Shown: positions 20,392 to 29,800 of the stretch, one piece after another | How the letters are laid out: each line of letters opens with the position of its first letter | Position numbering within the stretch: the first letter of the stretch is position 1 | DNA from: Bacteroidota bacterium | GTDB taxonomy: Bacteria; Bacteroidota; Bacteroidia; AKYH767-A; 2013-40CM-41-45 | Direction: 5' to 3' | Assembly (NCBI GenBank): GCA_016711505.1 | Contig: JADJSV010000001.1 | Span: 1-64,000, forward strand | DNA: 64,000 nucleotides | Translations under genes and position numbers: made by a program | Notes under the pieces: generated by a model | What the model was told of the DNA's origin: nothing | Database searches by the model: none | Seen by the model: the letters and a program-made list of their open reading frames with translations, nothing else

Positions 20392-21422
20392 AAAAAGTTC
20401 TTTTATTGGCGGATGAAGCATCTTCACATACACAGAAATGGGCTGATGCAGTTAAAGCAAACGGTTTTGATGTCCGGATCTTTTCGATTCGGAGTTCTGA
20501 TAAAAGTGATCTGCAAAAAGCTTCTTACATTCAAAATCTTTCCCGGTTGAAAAAAACGATCAGTGATTACAAACCGGATCTTATGCATGCGCATTACGCA
20601 ACAAGTTATGGCTTGCTTGCTGCACTATCCGGGTTCAAGCCTTATCTGATCTCTGTCTGGGGTTCTGATATTTTTGATTTTCCTAAAAGATCTTTCTTTC
20701 ACAGACAAATTCTGAAATATAATTTAAGAAATTCGAAATGTGTAGTTTCATCAAGTAACGTGATGGCGCAAGAAGTCAGAAAGTATTTTTCCGGACCAAT
20801 TGAAATTATACCTTTTGGAATTGATCTCGCAGTTTTCACAAGAGTTGCTACAAGAAAGAAAATGCTTACTATCGGTATCATTAAATCCATGGAGGACTAC
20901 TACGGAATTGAAGAACTGATCAGAGCATTCAAAAGTGTAAGGGAGAATAATTCTGATACCGAATTAAAATTACTTTTGATCGGTGGCGGAACAAAAATTG
21001 AAAAATATAAGCAAATCGTTTCCGGTCTGGGATTAAATGAGTTCGTGGAATTCCGGGGTAAGATCTCTCAGGATCTTGTTCCTGCTGCGCATAATGAAAT
21101 TGATATTTTTGTGAATCCTTCTGTTCATGAAAGTTTTGGTGTAAGCGTGCTTGAAGCATCAGCTTGTGAAAATCCGGTTGTGGCTACTAATGTCGGTGGA
21201 TTAAAAGAAGTTGTCGTAAATAATTCCACCGGATTGATAGTGGAGCAGGGAAATCAGAATGAATTGATAAAAGCAATCTCTTATTTTGTTGAGAACAGAG
21301 AACAAATTGATATTTTTGGAAAACGAGGACGTGCATTTGTTTCCGGAAATTATGACCAGAGCAATGTCCGCCATAAGATCAAAGATCTTTATACTTCGTT
21401 TTTAAAATCAGGAAAGCAATGA
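20388..21422 (+). CDS. Family 4 glycosyltransferase
   Basis: A retaining GT-B glycosyltransferase of 344 residues. It starts KKVLLLADEASSHTQKWADAV and has MHAHYATSYGLLAAL and WGSDIFDFPKRS in the acceptor domain. The donor domain has LLIGGGTKIEKY, VEFRGKI and the motif VNPSVHESFGVSVLEASACENPVVATNVGG (shown in parts), with the E-x7-E pattern that binds the nucleotide sugar. The His-Ala-His opening is common in GT4 enzymes of surface polysaccharide loci. It overlaps its neighbours by 4 bases on each side, ending in ATGA with wecB, so these genes are probably co-translated. No frame errors are seen. Confidence 0.9.
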   Translation: MKKVLLLADEASSHTQKWADAVKANGFDVRIFSIRSSDKSDLQKASYIQNLSRLKKTISDYKPDLMHAHYATSYGLLAALSGFKPYLISVWGSDIFDFPKRSFFHRQILKYNLRNSKCVVSSSNVMAQEVRKYFSGPIEIIPFGIDLAVFTRVATRKKMLTIGIIKSMEDYYGIEELIRAFKSVRENNSDTELKLLLIGGGTKIEKYKQIVSGLGLNEFVEFRGKISQDLVPAAHNEIDIFVNPSVHESFGVSVLEASACENPVVATNVGGLKEVVVNNSTGLIVEQGNQNELIKAISYFVENREQIDIFGKRGRAFVSGNYDQSNVRHKIKDLYTSFLKSGKQ

Positions 21423-22492
21423 AAATACTAACAGTAGTAGGAGCGAGACCTCAATTTGTTAAAGCTGCTGCAGTCAGCAGAGAACTTCGGTTGCATCCAT
21501 CGATTCAGGAGATCATACTTCATACGGGTCAGCATTACGATGATAAAATGTCGGAAGTTTTTTTCCGCGAAATGGATATTCCTGAACCTTTTTTGAATCT
21601 GGAAATTCATGCATCTACTCATGGTGATATGACCGGACAAATGCTCATTGGAATAGAAAAGGCCTTGGTCAAAGAAAAGCCTGATGCGGTTTTAGTTTAT
21701 GGTGATACAAATTCAACTTTAGCAGGAGCACTTGCTGCTTCAAAATTACAGATCAAACTTATTCATGTTGAAGCCGGATTACGAAGTTTTAATATGGCTA
21801 TGCCTGAAGAAGTAAACAGAATTTTAACAGACCGGATCTCTGATTTACTTTGCTGTCCTACCGATCAATCACTATTGAATCTGAAAGCTGAAGGGTTTGA
21901 TACTTTTGGAAGTGCTGTTGTAAAGACCGGAGATGTAATGCAGGATGCAGCAATGTTTTATTCTGAACGTTCAGCAGCTCACTCAACTATAGTCAAAAGT
22001 TTATCCTTTGAAAAGTATATACTTTGCACATTACATCGTCAGGAAAATACTGATGACCCCATAAGGTTAAAAAATATTATAGAAGCGATCAATGAAATTC
22101 ACAAACAGATTCCCGTTGTGTTGCCAATTCATCCAAGAACAAAAAAGAAATTAGAAGCGACAGGGCTTGTTTTGGAATGTAAAACAATTGAACCTGTTGG
22201 ATATTTTGATATGATCGAACTGATCAAACACTCATCTTTAGTAATGACTGATAGTGGCGGTTTGCAAAAAGAAGCATATTTCTTTTCAAAACTTTGTGTT
22301 ACTCTGCGTGAGGAAACAGAATGGATTGAATTGATTGAAAATAAATTTAACGTTCTTGCCGGAGCTGATAAACAGAAAATTGTTTCTATGGTAAACGATT
22401 CACTCAATCGCAAATTCGCGGCAGGTTCAGATTTGTATGGTGGTGGAAAAGCATCGTCAAATATTGTAGAAGCTATTAAGAAATATATCTGA
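21419..22492 (+). CDS. wecB: UDP-N-acetylglucosamine 2-epimerase (non-hydrolysing)
   Basis: WecB interconverts UDP-GlcNAc and UDP-ManNAc, giving ManNAc units for surface glycans. The 357-residue protein begins ILTVVGARPQFVKAAAVSREL, the diagnostic first motif. It continues with LHTGQHYDDKMSEVFF, VYGDTNSTLAGALAASKL, HVEAGLRSFNMAMPEEVNR, CTLHRQENTD, LPIHPRTKKKL and TDSGGLQKEAYFFSKLCVTLREETEW. All active-site residues of the family (Asp, Glu and His in these motifs) appear present. It may feed the glycosyltransferases on both sides. It lies between two glycosyltransferase genes with an overlap of 4 bases upstream and a 1-base gap downstream. Confidence 0.95.
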   Translation: MKILTVVGARPQFVKAAAVSRELRLHPSIQEIILHTGQHYDDKMSEVFFREMDIPEPFLNLEIHASTHGDMTGQMLIGIEKALVKEKPDAVLVYGDTNSTLAGALAASKLQIKLIHVEAGLRSFNMAMPEEVNRILTDRISDLLCCPTDQSLLNLKAEGFDTFGSAVVKTGDVMQDAAMFYSERSAAHSTIVKSLSFEKYILCTLHRQENTDDPIRLKNIIEAINEIHKQIPVVLPIHPRTKKKLEATGLVLECKTIEPVGYFDMIELIKHSSLVMTDSGGLQKEAYFFSKLCVTLREETEWIELIENKFNVLAGADKQKIVSMVNDSLNRKFAAGSDLYGGGKASSNIVEAIKKYI

Positions 22493-22493
22493 A

Positions 22494-23720
22494 ATGCGCC
22501 TGCTAATTCTCACACAATATTTTCCGCCTGAAGTGGGTGCCCCGCAGAATCGGTTATTCGAATTAGCGGTTCGACTTCAGAAGATGGGGGTTGACGTGAC
22601 GATTTTAACCGCAATGCCGAACTATCCGAAGATGATCATTCACAGTGATTATGTAGGGAAAAAATACTGTTATGAAGAGATCGATCAGCTAAAAGTTCAT
22701 CGGTCTTCTATATTTGTTTCGACTGATCGTTCAATCATCAAACGTCTGCTCAATTATTTTTCTTTTGTATATAGCTCTTATCGCATCGGAAAGAAAAAGA
22801 CAGGGAAGTTTGATTATATATTTTGCGAAAGTCCACCGCTCTTTCTGGGTATATCTGCATACCTGCTTGCGAAAAGCAAAAATGCGAAACTGATCTTTAA
22901 TGTATCAGATCTTTGGCCGGAAAGTGCAGAGAAACTTGGACTGGTTACCAATAAACTACTACTAAAAATTTCTACCTGGCTGGAAGAATTTCTTTACAGG
23001 AAATCAGCTTTAATTACCGGTCAGACGAAAGGAATTGTGGCAAATATAAAATCAAGGTTCCCACAAAAAATTGTTTACTGGCTGCCCAATGGTGTCGACC
23101 TGAGTTATTATGATCCTACACTTTATACAGCAGATTGGAAAAAAACTGCAGGATTCAAAGATTAAGATAAGATCTTTTTCTATGGTGGTATAATTGGTTA
23201 CGCGCAGGGGCTGGATATAATTTTGAATGCAGCTCTTCAGCTTAAAGATAGAAATGAAATCAAATTCTTATTGCTGGGAGATGGACCGGAAAAGGAACGA
23301 TTAGTTGAAAAACCAAGGTCGCTGGGATTAGAGAATATTTATTTCCGGGCTCCCGTTACTAAAAAGGAAATGCCGCATATTGTTGCAGCAATAACAGCAT
23401 CAATTATTCCACTAAAGAAACTGGACTTATTCAAAGGAGCAATTCCTTCAAAAATATTTGAATCTCTGGCCATGAAAAAGCCGATATTGCTCGGTGTGGA
23501 TGGTGAAGCGAAAGAACTGTTTATCGATGAAGGTAAGTGTGGCATGTTCTTTACTCCTGAGTCAGAGGAGGAGTTAGTAAGAAGTATTTTATATGTATGC
23601 GAACATCCTGAGGATGTTAAAGTCTGGGCCGAGAATGCCAGAAATTATGTTGACAAGAAGTTTAACCGTAACTCAATTGCTGAGAATTTTTTCCGTCTTT
23701 TAACGGAGAATAAAAATTGA
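22494..23720 (+). CDS. WbuB-like family 4 glycosyltransferase with an in-frame TAA
   Basis: A retaining GT-B enzyme of 408 residues, similar in layout to WbuB, which transfers fucosamine-type sugars. It starts RLLILTQYFPPEVGAPQNRL, the subfamily's hallmark. It then has TILTAMPNYP, DLWPESAEKLG near residue 140, FYGGIIGYAQGLDIIL, LLLGDGPEKERL, a PLKKLDLFKGAIPSKIFE donor site and LAMKKPILLGVDGEA. Codon 224 (23163-23165) is TAA in FKD-stop-DKIFF, while the frame is the same on both sides. Lys (AAA) would be the simplest original codon. As with pseB, this is a single substitution and not an indel. The gene ends 46 bases before the O-antigen ligase. Confidence 0.88.
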
Positions 23721-23766
23721 ATTTTTATTACTTAAGTAAATCAGGTCCAGATACTGAAACAGAAAA

Positions 23767-24993
23767 ATGATCCAAAAATTAAAAAATACTTTTTTGAATT
23801 TTGGATATATTCTGCCTCTATCGCTTTCTTTTCTCTTGCCATTTGGGATCAATTATACCTTGATAATTATTATCTGGGCAATGTTTTTTTTGTTTTTTAA
23901 TGATACCGGTAAAGCTTTAAAGAATATCTTTTATACAAAGTGGAGTTATGTCCTTATTGGATATTTTTTGATCCATGCCATCGGATATTTTTTTTCCGAA
24001 AATAAGGGAGTTGCATTATTTGCAATAGAAAAAAAACTTGGCTTCCTGATCTTTCCATTATTCATATTCTCCTCCGCTTATACAACAAAACAAGTCAACA
24101 AGATCATAGATGCATTCATTGCAGCGTGTATACTTTCATCCCTTTTTTGTATTGCAAGAACTATCTATAGATATTTTGCCGATGGGGTAAATGATTTCTA
24201 CTATAAAGAATTCTCGTACTTTTTACATCCCAGTTACTTTGCAATGTACCTGATTTTTGCGATCATACTTTTGATCTTAGTCGTTAAAAGGAGATCTACA
24301 GAGGTGAAGAGGAGTTATATTTATTCCATTTTCCTGCTGTTCATCGTAGCGATCTATTTCTGTAGTTCAAAAATGGGATTGTTATCTGCATTACTGGTAT
24401 TACCGTTGACTTTTATTATTTCGGAGAAAGTGAATGCGAAAATTCTATCCGGAACTCTTTTGATTCTGGTGGCTGGTCTTTTTGTAACGAACAAATTTTT
24501 CCCGGAGCCATTTGACAGAATGAAAATGGCAGCAAATGTTATGTTTTCAAAAAAGGCAATTGATAAAAGTGATGTGGAAAGTACAGCTGTTCGAATTTTG
24601 ATCTGGGAAGAATCTGTGAAAATTATAAAGGAAAATTTCCTTTTCGGAACAACGCCAGGTGATTTGACCGATAAGCTGAATGAAGCATACCAAAAAAATG
24701 GATTGACTGGTGCTTATGCCAATAGCTTGAATGCTCATAATCAGTTTTTGCAAACATTTATCGGAACAGGAATTATCGGATTTATTTTATTACTCCTGAT
24801 GACAGTCTATGCATTGGTTTATGCAATTATCCGAAAGTATTATTTGCTGGCGCTCTTCAGCCTTTTGGTCATTTGTAATTTTATGGTTGAATCAATGTTA
24901 CAGGTTCATGCCGGGTTTATCTTTTTTGTGTTTTTCTTTTGTCTGCTTATTCGTTACGATCTTACAGATAAAGCTGAAAGGCGCGCAATTTGA
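23767..24993 (+). CDS. O-antigen ligase/polymerase family membrane protein
   Basis: A polytopic membrane protein of 408 residues with about ten to twelve hydrophobic segments (for example FGYILPLSLSFLLPFGI, IIIIWAMFFLFF, YFAMYLIFAIILLILVV and the C-terminal AGFIFFVFFFCLLI). The large loop near residues 280-325 and the SLNAHNQFLQTFIGTGI motif (His near 323) match the Wzy/WaaL superfamily (PF04932), which polymerise O-units or join glycan to its lipid or protein acceptor. Sequence alone does not separate ligase from polymerase. With an ABC exporter in the same locus, a ligase role is a little more likely. It is followed by about 120 non-coding bases. Confidence 0.85.
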   Translation: MIQKLKNTFLNFGYILPLSLSFLLPFGINYTLIIIIWAMFFLFFNDTGKALKNIFYTKWSYVLIGYFLIHAIGYFFSENKGVALFAIEKKLGFLIFPLFIFSSAYTTKQVNKIIDAFIAACILSSLFCIARTIYRYFADGVNDFYYKEFSYFLHPSYFAMYLIFAIILLILVVKRRSTEVKRSYIYSIFLLFIVAIYFCSSKMGLLSALLVLPLTFIISEKVNAKILSGTLLILVAGLFVTNKFFPEPFDRMKMAANVMFSKKAIDKSDVESTAVRILIWEESVKIIKENFLFGTTPGDLTDKLNEAYQKNGLTGAYANSLNAHNQFLQTFIGTGIIGFILLLLMTVYALVYAIIRKYYLLALFSLLVICNFMVESMLQVHAGFIFFVFFFCLLIRYDLTDKAERRAI

Positions 24994-25112
24994 CCCTAAA
25001 ATATGTATGAAATTACACAGAATAGCGAAAAATTGCCGTTATTTTTTTTTATCTTCGTCCCTCTAAACTTGATACTGTGATTTCGGTTTAAAACAAATGA
25101 AAGCTTGAATAA

Positions 25113-26331
25113 ATGATTCCTTTTCACCACCCAGGATCGATCAGAAAATTATTGATGAAGTTGTTGATACCTAAAATCAGGGTGGATTACGACCGGACCT
25201 AAAACAAAAAAATTTGAAAAACTTCTCGCAGAATATTGCGGGAATAAAAGAACTATTTGCCTGAATTCTGCTACTGCCGGATTAGAGATCATGTTGATCT
25301 GGTTTGGAGTCAAAGAAGGCGATGAAGTTATTCTCCCATCATACACTTATTCAGCAACAGCAAATGTAATTATGCATTGCGGCGCTAAGCCTGTTTTTGT
25401 TGACGTAAAATCTGATTTCAATATCGATCCTGAAAAAGTAAAGGCTGCTATCACTTCAAGAACAAAAGTAATCATGCCTGTTGATTTTGGTGGCTGGCCT
25501 TGCGATTATAATGCATTGAATGAATTAGTGAATGATCCGGAAATAAAAAATCTTTTTTCACCTGCATCAGATGAGCAAAAAAAACTGGGAAGAATTTTCG
25601 TTCTCGCAGATGCTGCTCACTCTCTGGGCGCTAAACAGAACGGGAACAAGTCAGGTACTCTAACCGATTGTTCTGTGTTTTCATTCCATGCTGTGAAAAA
25701 TCTTACAACGGCTGAAGGTGGAGCAGTGGCATTAAATTTTGCTCATCTCGACAATGATAAATTGTATGATGAACTTTGTGTAAAGACTTTGCATGGACAA
25801 AACAAAGATGCACTTGCAAAAATGCAAAAAGGAAACTGGCGATATGATATTGTAGAAGCCGGTTACAAAATGAATATGACCGATATTCTTGCAGCTATCG
25901 GACTTGTTGAACTTGAGAGATACGAAAGCGAAACTCTTGTAAAAAGAAAGGCGATCTGTCAGGCCTACAATAAAGCATTCGGAAGTAAATCCTGGGCTAT
26001 TTTACCTGATATGGAAAATTCAACTCAGGAATCGTCATATCATTTGTATCCCTTGAGAATTTCCGGTATCGATGAAGCGAAACGAGATAAGATCATGCAG
26101 CAGATCTTCGACAAAGATATCAGCGTCAATGTGCATTTTATCCCTGTTCCAATGATGTCTTTCTATAAATCACGTGGCTATTCAATTGAAGATTACCCTG
26201 TCTGTTACCGGAATTATTCCTGTGAAATCTCATTACCTGTCTTTTTTGACCTCACTTTTAGCCAAATTGAACAAATATCCCAATCTGTTATACAATCCGT
26301 AGAAGAAGAATTATATATTCGCACCCTATGA
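25113..26331 (+). CDS. DegT/DnrJ/EryC1 family sugar aminotransferase (second copy)
   Basis: A PLP aminotransferase of about 405 residues once repaired. The start region has two missing bases: after MIPF the repaired frame reads SPPRIDQKIIDEVVDTL and then KSGWITTGPKTKKFEKLLA. The continuous frame from about 25200 has CLNSATAGLEIML, LPSYTYSATANVIMHCGAKPVFVDV, VLADAAHSLGA (PLP Asp) and FHAVKNLTTAEGGAV with the Schiff-base lysine. It ends with YKMNMTDILAAIGLVELERYES. The substrate is not visible. An insert at about residues 130-155 (NDPEIKNLFSPASDEQKKLG) is longer than in the copy at 17263, so the two are not recent duplicates. It overlaps the next gene by 4 bases (ATGA). Confidence 0.85.
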
Positions 26332-27641
26332 AAAAACTCCTTTATCTGCTAGTTCTGTTATCTGCTTCTGTCCTGGGTCAGGAAAATGATTTTCGTGGCC
26401 GCTCAGAGATCGTATTACAGCAGTTTGTCAAAAATGAATTCCTGAACATATATAAGCAAATTGATACAGCATCAATTTCAAAGATTGATACCGCTTCAAT
26501 TGCCAAAAGCTGGAAAAACCTGATTCAACAGAATGGTAAATATGTGAAAAACCTGAAAGTTGAAAAAAGTCAGCAAGGAAATTTTGAAGTATATGCCTAC
26601 ACCTTGCAATTTGAAAAAAATGAAATTACGTTTCGTCTGATCTGGGGCACAAATAAAAAGATCAAAGGTTATTATTTTACACCGGTAGATAAACGACCGA
26701 AATATCAGGTTCCATCATATCACAATGCTGCTGCTGCGAAAGAGAAAAAAGTTCTGTTGACAACCGGAGAATTCAGAATCCCCGGAAGTCTGGTGATTCC
26801 TAATACTCCCGGAAAACACCCGGTGGTAATTTTAGTTCATGGTTCAGGTGCAAATGATCGCGATGAAACATTTGGCCCATTAAAGCCTTTCAGAGATCTG
26901 ACATCCGGATTAACTGCTCAGGGTATTGCCGTTCTGCGATTTGAAAAAAGAACAAGAATTTTCAAATCAAAGATGTCACACTATTCTCCAAATTATACTG
27001 TGAAACAAGAAGTACTTGAAGATGTTCAGCGGGCGATTGAAGTTGCTAAAGCAGATACTTCTATCGATACGACACAGATCTATATTTGTGGACATAGTTT
27101 TGGTGGAATGATGCTCCCACGAATTGCAAAAGAGAATCCTTCAATCAAAGGGTTGATCTACCTTACTCCGAATGCACGGAGACTTGAGGACCTTTTCGTA
27201 GCTCAGGCTGAATACATAGCAAATGAGATCACTGATCCTGCAAGAAAAAAAGCTGTTGTTGATTCTATCAAAGTTTTACGTGATAAAGTAAAATCATTAT
27301 CATCGAATGCAGCAGTTGATAGTTCTCGTATCTTTGATTCACCGGTATCTTTGTGGTATGAGTTAAGAAACTATGATCCGATTGAAACTGCAAAAACATT
27401 GGATATGCCAATGCTTTTCATTTTCGGCGGACGTGATTATCAGGTAACTTCAATTGATTCCGATAAATGGTTTTCTTCATTTAAATCAAATGAAAAAGCA
27501 GCCTTTAAGATGTATCCAAATTTGAATCACTTTCTAATCGCCGGAGAGGGAAAAAGTCTTCCTGCAGAATATGAAAAACCCGGAAATGTGGATGAAGGTC
27601 TGATAAATGATATCAGCACTTGGATTAAAGGGGTTAAATAA
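26328..27641 (+). CDS. Secreted alpha/beta hydrolase with N-terminal DUF3887-like domain
   Basis: A 437-residue exported serine hydrolase. The signal peptide is residues 1-18 (MKKLLYLLVLLSASVLGQ). Residues 25-120 resemble the DUF3887 domain often fused to such hydrolases. The hydrolase core has HGSGANDRDE (oxyanion region, residues 171-180), the nucleophile elbow GHSFGG with Ser257, the acid Asp370 in GGRDYQV and His401 in NLNHFL. These are the expected triad. The family includes esterases and peptidase S9/S15-like enzymes, so substrate is open. Placement between an aminotransferase and the initiating sugar transferase, with a 4-base overlap upstream, suggests a link to glycan processing, perhaps deacylation, but this is only inference. 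Confidence 0.85.
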   Translation: MKKLLYLLVLLSASVLGQENDFRGRSEIVLQQFVKNEFLNIYKQIDTASISKIDTASIAKSWKNLIQQNGKYVKNLKVEKSQQGNFEVYAYTLQFEKNEITFRLIWGTNKKIKGYYFTPVDKRPKYQVPSYHNAAAAKEKKVLLTTGEFRIPGSLVIPNTPGKHPVVILVHGSGANDRDETFGPLKPFRDLTSGLTAQGIAVLRFEKRTRIFKSKMSHYSPNYTVKQEVLEDVQRAIEVAKADTSIDTTQIYICGHSFGGMMLPRIAKENPSIKGLIYLTPNARRLEDLFVAQAEYIANEITDPARKKAVVDSIKVLRDKVKSLSSNAAVDSSRIFDSPVSLWYELRNYDPIETAKTLDMPMLFIFGGRDYQVTSIDSDKWFSSFKSNEKAAFKMYPNLNHFLIAGEGKSLPAEYEKPGNVDEGLINDISTWIKGVK

Positions 27642-27672
27642 AGAACGATTAATGATATGGTTAAGGGGTAAT

Positions 27673-28278
27673 ATGAATAAGTTTCTCATCAGGTTTTTTG
27701 ACATTGTATTTTCATTGGCAGGATTGATCGTTTTTTCTCCGATCCTTGCATTGATTGCATTAACGATCGTTTTGGATTCATCCGGACCGGTTATTTTCAG
27801 ACAGTGGCGCGTGGGGAAAAATAACTCAGATTTCAGACTCTTTAAATTCAGAACAATGAATATCAATTCCGATAAAATGGGATTGATCACTGTAGGTTCA
27901 AGAGACCCACGTATCACTCGCGTTGGTATTTTTCTAAGAAGATTCAAACTGGATGAACTTCCGCAACTTTTAAATGTTCTATTTGGACAAATGAGCCTTG
28001 TTGGACCCAGACCGGAGGTTCGTCGTTATGCAGACCTTTATACACCTGCACATCAAACGCTTGTATTATCAGTAAGACCCGGTATTACTGATTTTGCATC
28101 TATCGAATACTCAAATGAGAATGAATTACTGAGTAAAGTCACTGATCCGGAACATTTTTATATTAATGAAGTATTACCTGCCAAAATTAAGCTCAATCTT
28201 ATCTTCATCGAAAATCCTACTTTTGGTAATTATATGCGCATTATCTTTCGCACCGTTGGAAAAATCCTTACACACTAG
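27673..28278 (+). CDS. Initiating sugar transferase (PglC/WcaJ-like phosphoglycosyl transferase)
   Basis: Transfers a sugar phosphate from a nucleotide sugar to undecaprenyl phosphate, starting the lipid-linked glycan. The 201-residue protein is of the short monotopic PglC type: one re-entrant N-terminal helix (FDIVFSLAGLIVFSPILALIAL), then GPVIFRQWRVGKN, FKFRTMNINSD and the catalytic Asp-Glu pair in FKLDELPQLLNVLFGQMSLVGPRPE (read in parts; residues 90-115). I start it at the ATG at 27673; an in-frame upstream ATG at 27607 lies inside the preceding gene. It is the last gene of the glycan locus and is followed by about 100 non-coding bases. Confidence 0.92.
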   Translation: MNKFLIRFFDIVFSLAGLIVFSPILALIALTIVLDSSGPVIFRQWRVGKNNSDFRLFKFRTMNINSDKMGLITVGSRDPRITRVGIFLRRFKLDELPQLLNVLFGQMSLVGPRPEVRRYADLYTPAHQTLVLSVRPGITDFASIEYSNENELLSKVTDPEHFYINEVLPAKIKLNLIFIENPTFGNYMRIIFRTVGKILTH

Positions 28279-28330
28279 TTAAATAATCAAAAATCTAATC
28301 AACATCATTCTCCAGGTCGTTTCAAACTAT

Positions 28331-28338
28331 TAATTTTG
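28331..28338 (+). promoter_or_regulatory. Bacteroidota -7 box (TAATTTTG) upstream of the Cas6-like gene
   Basis: TAATTTTG matches the TAnnTTTG -7 element exactly and lies about 45 bases before the ATG at 28384, after the glycan locus ends. No clear -33 TTTG is seen at the right distance, so this is a modest candidate. Confidence 0.4.
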
Positions 28339-28383
28339 GTAGTCTTAAAAGGGGTGGAAAAAATTTTATTTAATAATTGAACT

Positions 28384-29196
28384 ATGAGAGTTAAAATTTC
28401 GTTTTTAAAAGTGCACGGCAGTAGTGGCACCGTGCCACTTCATCACCAGAAAATTATTTCTGCGTTTCTGGAAGAAGTCATTAGAGAAATGCCAATCAAG
28501 TCTGAATTCTACAATTTCTCTTCGCTTAAAGGAACTTCAAAAGTTCAAGCCGGACAAATCAGATTTCTTTCTTCAAAAGTTTCTTTGGTCCTGTCTGCGC
28601 CGGAACCTGAGTTTCTTCAAATGTTAGTGAATGAGATCTTCGAACGCCGCCTGGTCAGCTTCGCAAAATTGACTTTGGTTCCAAAGTCATACGATGTTAT
28701 GCCTGATCCGGAATTCAAGACTGTGATGAAATACGTATGTATTTCTCCAATGATCGCTCAACCACCGTTTGAATCAGATGAAGCCGGAAATATTCCGGAA
28801 GCTATGGATCCAAGGAATCAGGAGTTCTCTGACTTGTTCTATGATGCTATTATCGACCGTATGGAAAAAGCCGGCTTTAGTGAAAAGCAATTAAGCGAAT
28901 TCGCTGAATTCGAAATTATGCCGGATGCTACCTATGTTCAAAAGATAGCAGACACGCACAAAAAGTTTGCAAGGATCTACAAGAACAACAGCAACGAAAC
29001 TATCTTCGGATACCTGTTGCCATTTAGCTTGCATGCTCATCCACAGGTTCAGAAATTTATCTGGGAATGCGGACTTGGATTGAACACCATCCAAGGCTAT
29101 GGTATGATTGATGTCGTTAGTTCTATGGCGCCTGCAGCTATTGCTGACCCTGAAGAAGCTTCATCAGTTTCCGATAGTGCAACAGCTGAAGAGTAG
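28384..29196 (+). CDS. cas6: Stand-alone Cas6-family endoribonuclease-like protein
   Basis: Cas6 is the RAMP-fold endonuclease that cuts CRISPR precursor RNA. The 270-residue protein starts MRVKISFLKVHG and ends with the glycine-rich RAMP motif GLGLNTIQGYGMIDVV (about residues 232-247), close to the GLGxxNxxGFG signature of Cas6. Residues 18-28 (PLHHQKIISAF) align with the segment that follows the first beta-strand. Two histidines there (20, 21) could be catalytic, but I cannot assign them. There are no cas1, cas2, interference genes or CRISPR array anywhere in this window. The last 25 residues are acidic and unrelated. It has its own candidate promoter. Similar orphan Cas6 proteins are known in Bacteroidota; their role is not established. 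Confidence 0.75.
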   Translation: MRVKISFLKVHGSSGTVPLHHQKIISAFLEEVIREMPIKSEFYNFSSLKGTSKVQAGQIRFLSSKVSLVLSAPEPEFLQMLVNEIFERRLVSFAKLTLVPKSYDVMPDPEFKTVMKYVCISPMIAQPPFESDEAGNIPEAMDPRNQEFSDLFYDAIIDRMEKAGFSEKQLSEFAEFEIMPDATYVQKIADTHKKFARIYKNNSNETIFGYLLPFSLHAHPQVQKFIWECGLGLNTIQGYGMIDVVSSMAPAAIADPEEASSVSDSATAEE

Positions 29197-29198
29197 AC

Positions 29199-29684
29199 TT
29201 AATCAAGTCCCTGCTTAGCAAACTTCTTGTATTTTACTATACCGTCAGATTCAACTATTACGATGTAGATTCCCCTCAGTAAATTCTGTAGGGGAAGCTC
29301 TCTTTGTAATATAAAATCACTTGATGAAATATTGAAATAATCTGTGTAGTGTAGCCCACCCATGAAATCGTAAACATAAAGGGTTACACTGCCGGGTAGT
29401 TTCTTGTATATGTAAAATTGCACAGGATTGTAGGTAACTGCTGTGGGAAAAAAGTCGAAGTCGAATGATTCGCAAGGTCCATAGGTCCAGCTATTGTAAG
29501 TTAGTCCACCAATGTTGTACGCTGCACAATCACTTCTGTAGGTAACTACATCGCAGCCGCAAACAGGATTGTATTCTGCTGAACACTGATTGTAATATGG
29601 ATCAGGCGTTCTCGTTGAATCTAAACATTGTGAAGAAGCCGTAAATGTAAATGCCAGAAGGCCGATTATCAGAAGAATTCGCAT
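29199..29684 (-). CDS. Small secreted Kazal-domain protein with T9SS-like C-terminus
   Basis: A 161-residue exported protein with signal peptide MRILLIIGLLAFTFTASSQ. Residues 20-72 match the Kazal/follistatin-like protease inhibitor pattern: cysteines at C20 and C33 of the domain, then the core YNPVCGCDVVTYRSDCAAYN and YGPC (six cysteines in the usual spacing). The C-terminal 80 residues (beginning near FFPTAVTYNPVQFYIYKK, ending GIYIVIVESDGIVKYKKFAKQ) resemble a T9SS type A sorting domain without the classic NP start. Kazal domains inhibit serine proteases, but Bacteroidota examples have not been shown to act that way. The gene is convergent with cas6 (2-base gap) and divergent from acpH. 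Confidence 0.8.
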   Translation of the reverse strand: MRILLIIGLLAFTFTASSQCLDSTRTPDPYYNQCSAEYNPVCGCDVVTYRSDCAAYNIGGLTYNSWTYGPCESFDFDFFPTAVTYNPVQFYIYKKLPGSVTLYVYDFMGGLHYTDYFNISSSDFILQRELPLQNLLRGIYIVIVESDGIVKYKKFAKQGLD

Positions 29685-29800
29685 ATCTCAAAGGTAATTC
29701 AAATTAGAGCACTTTTCAAGTGGCAAGTGGTTAAATAAAAGCCGATCTTGACAACCTGATCCGGTGGATAGTAACACCGTTTTACTTTATTTGCACCAAA

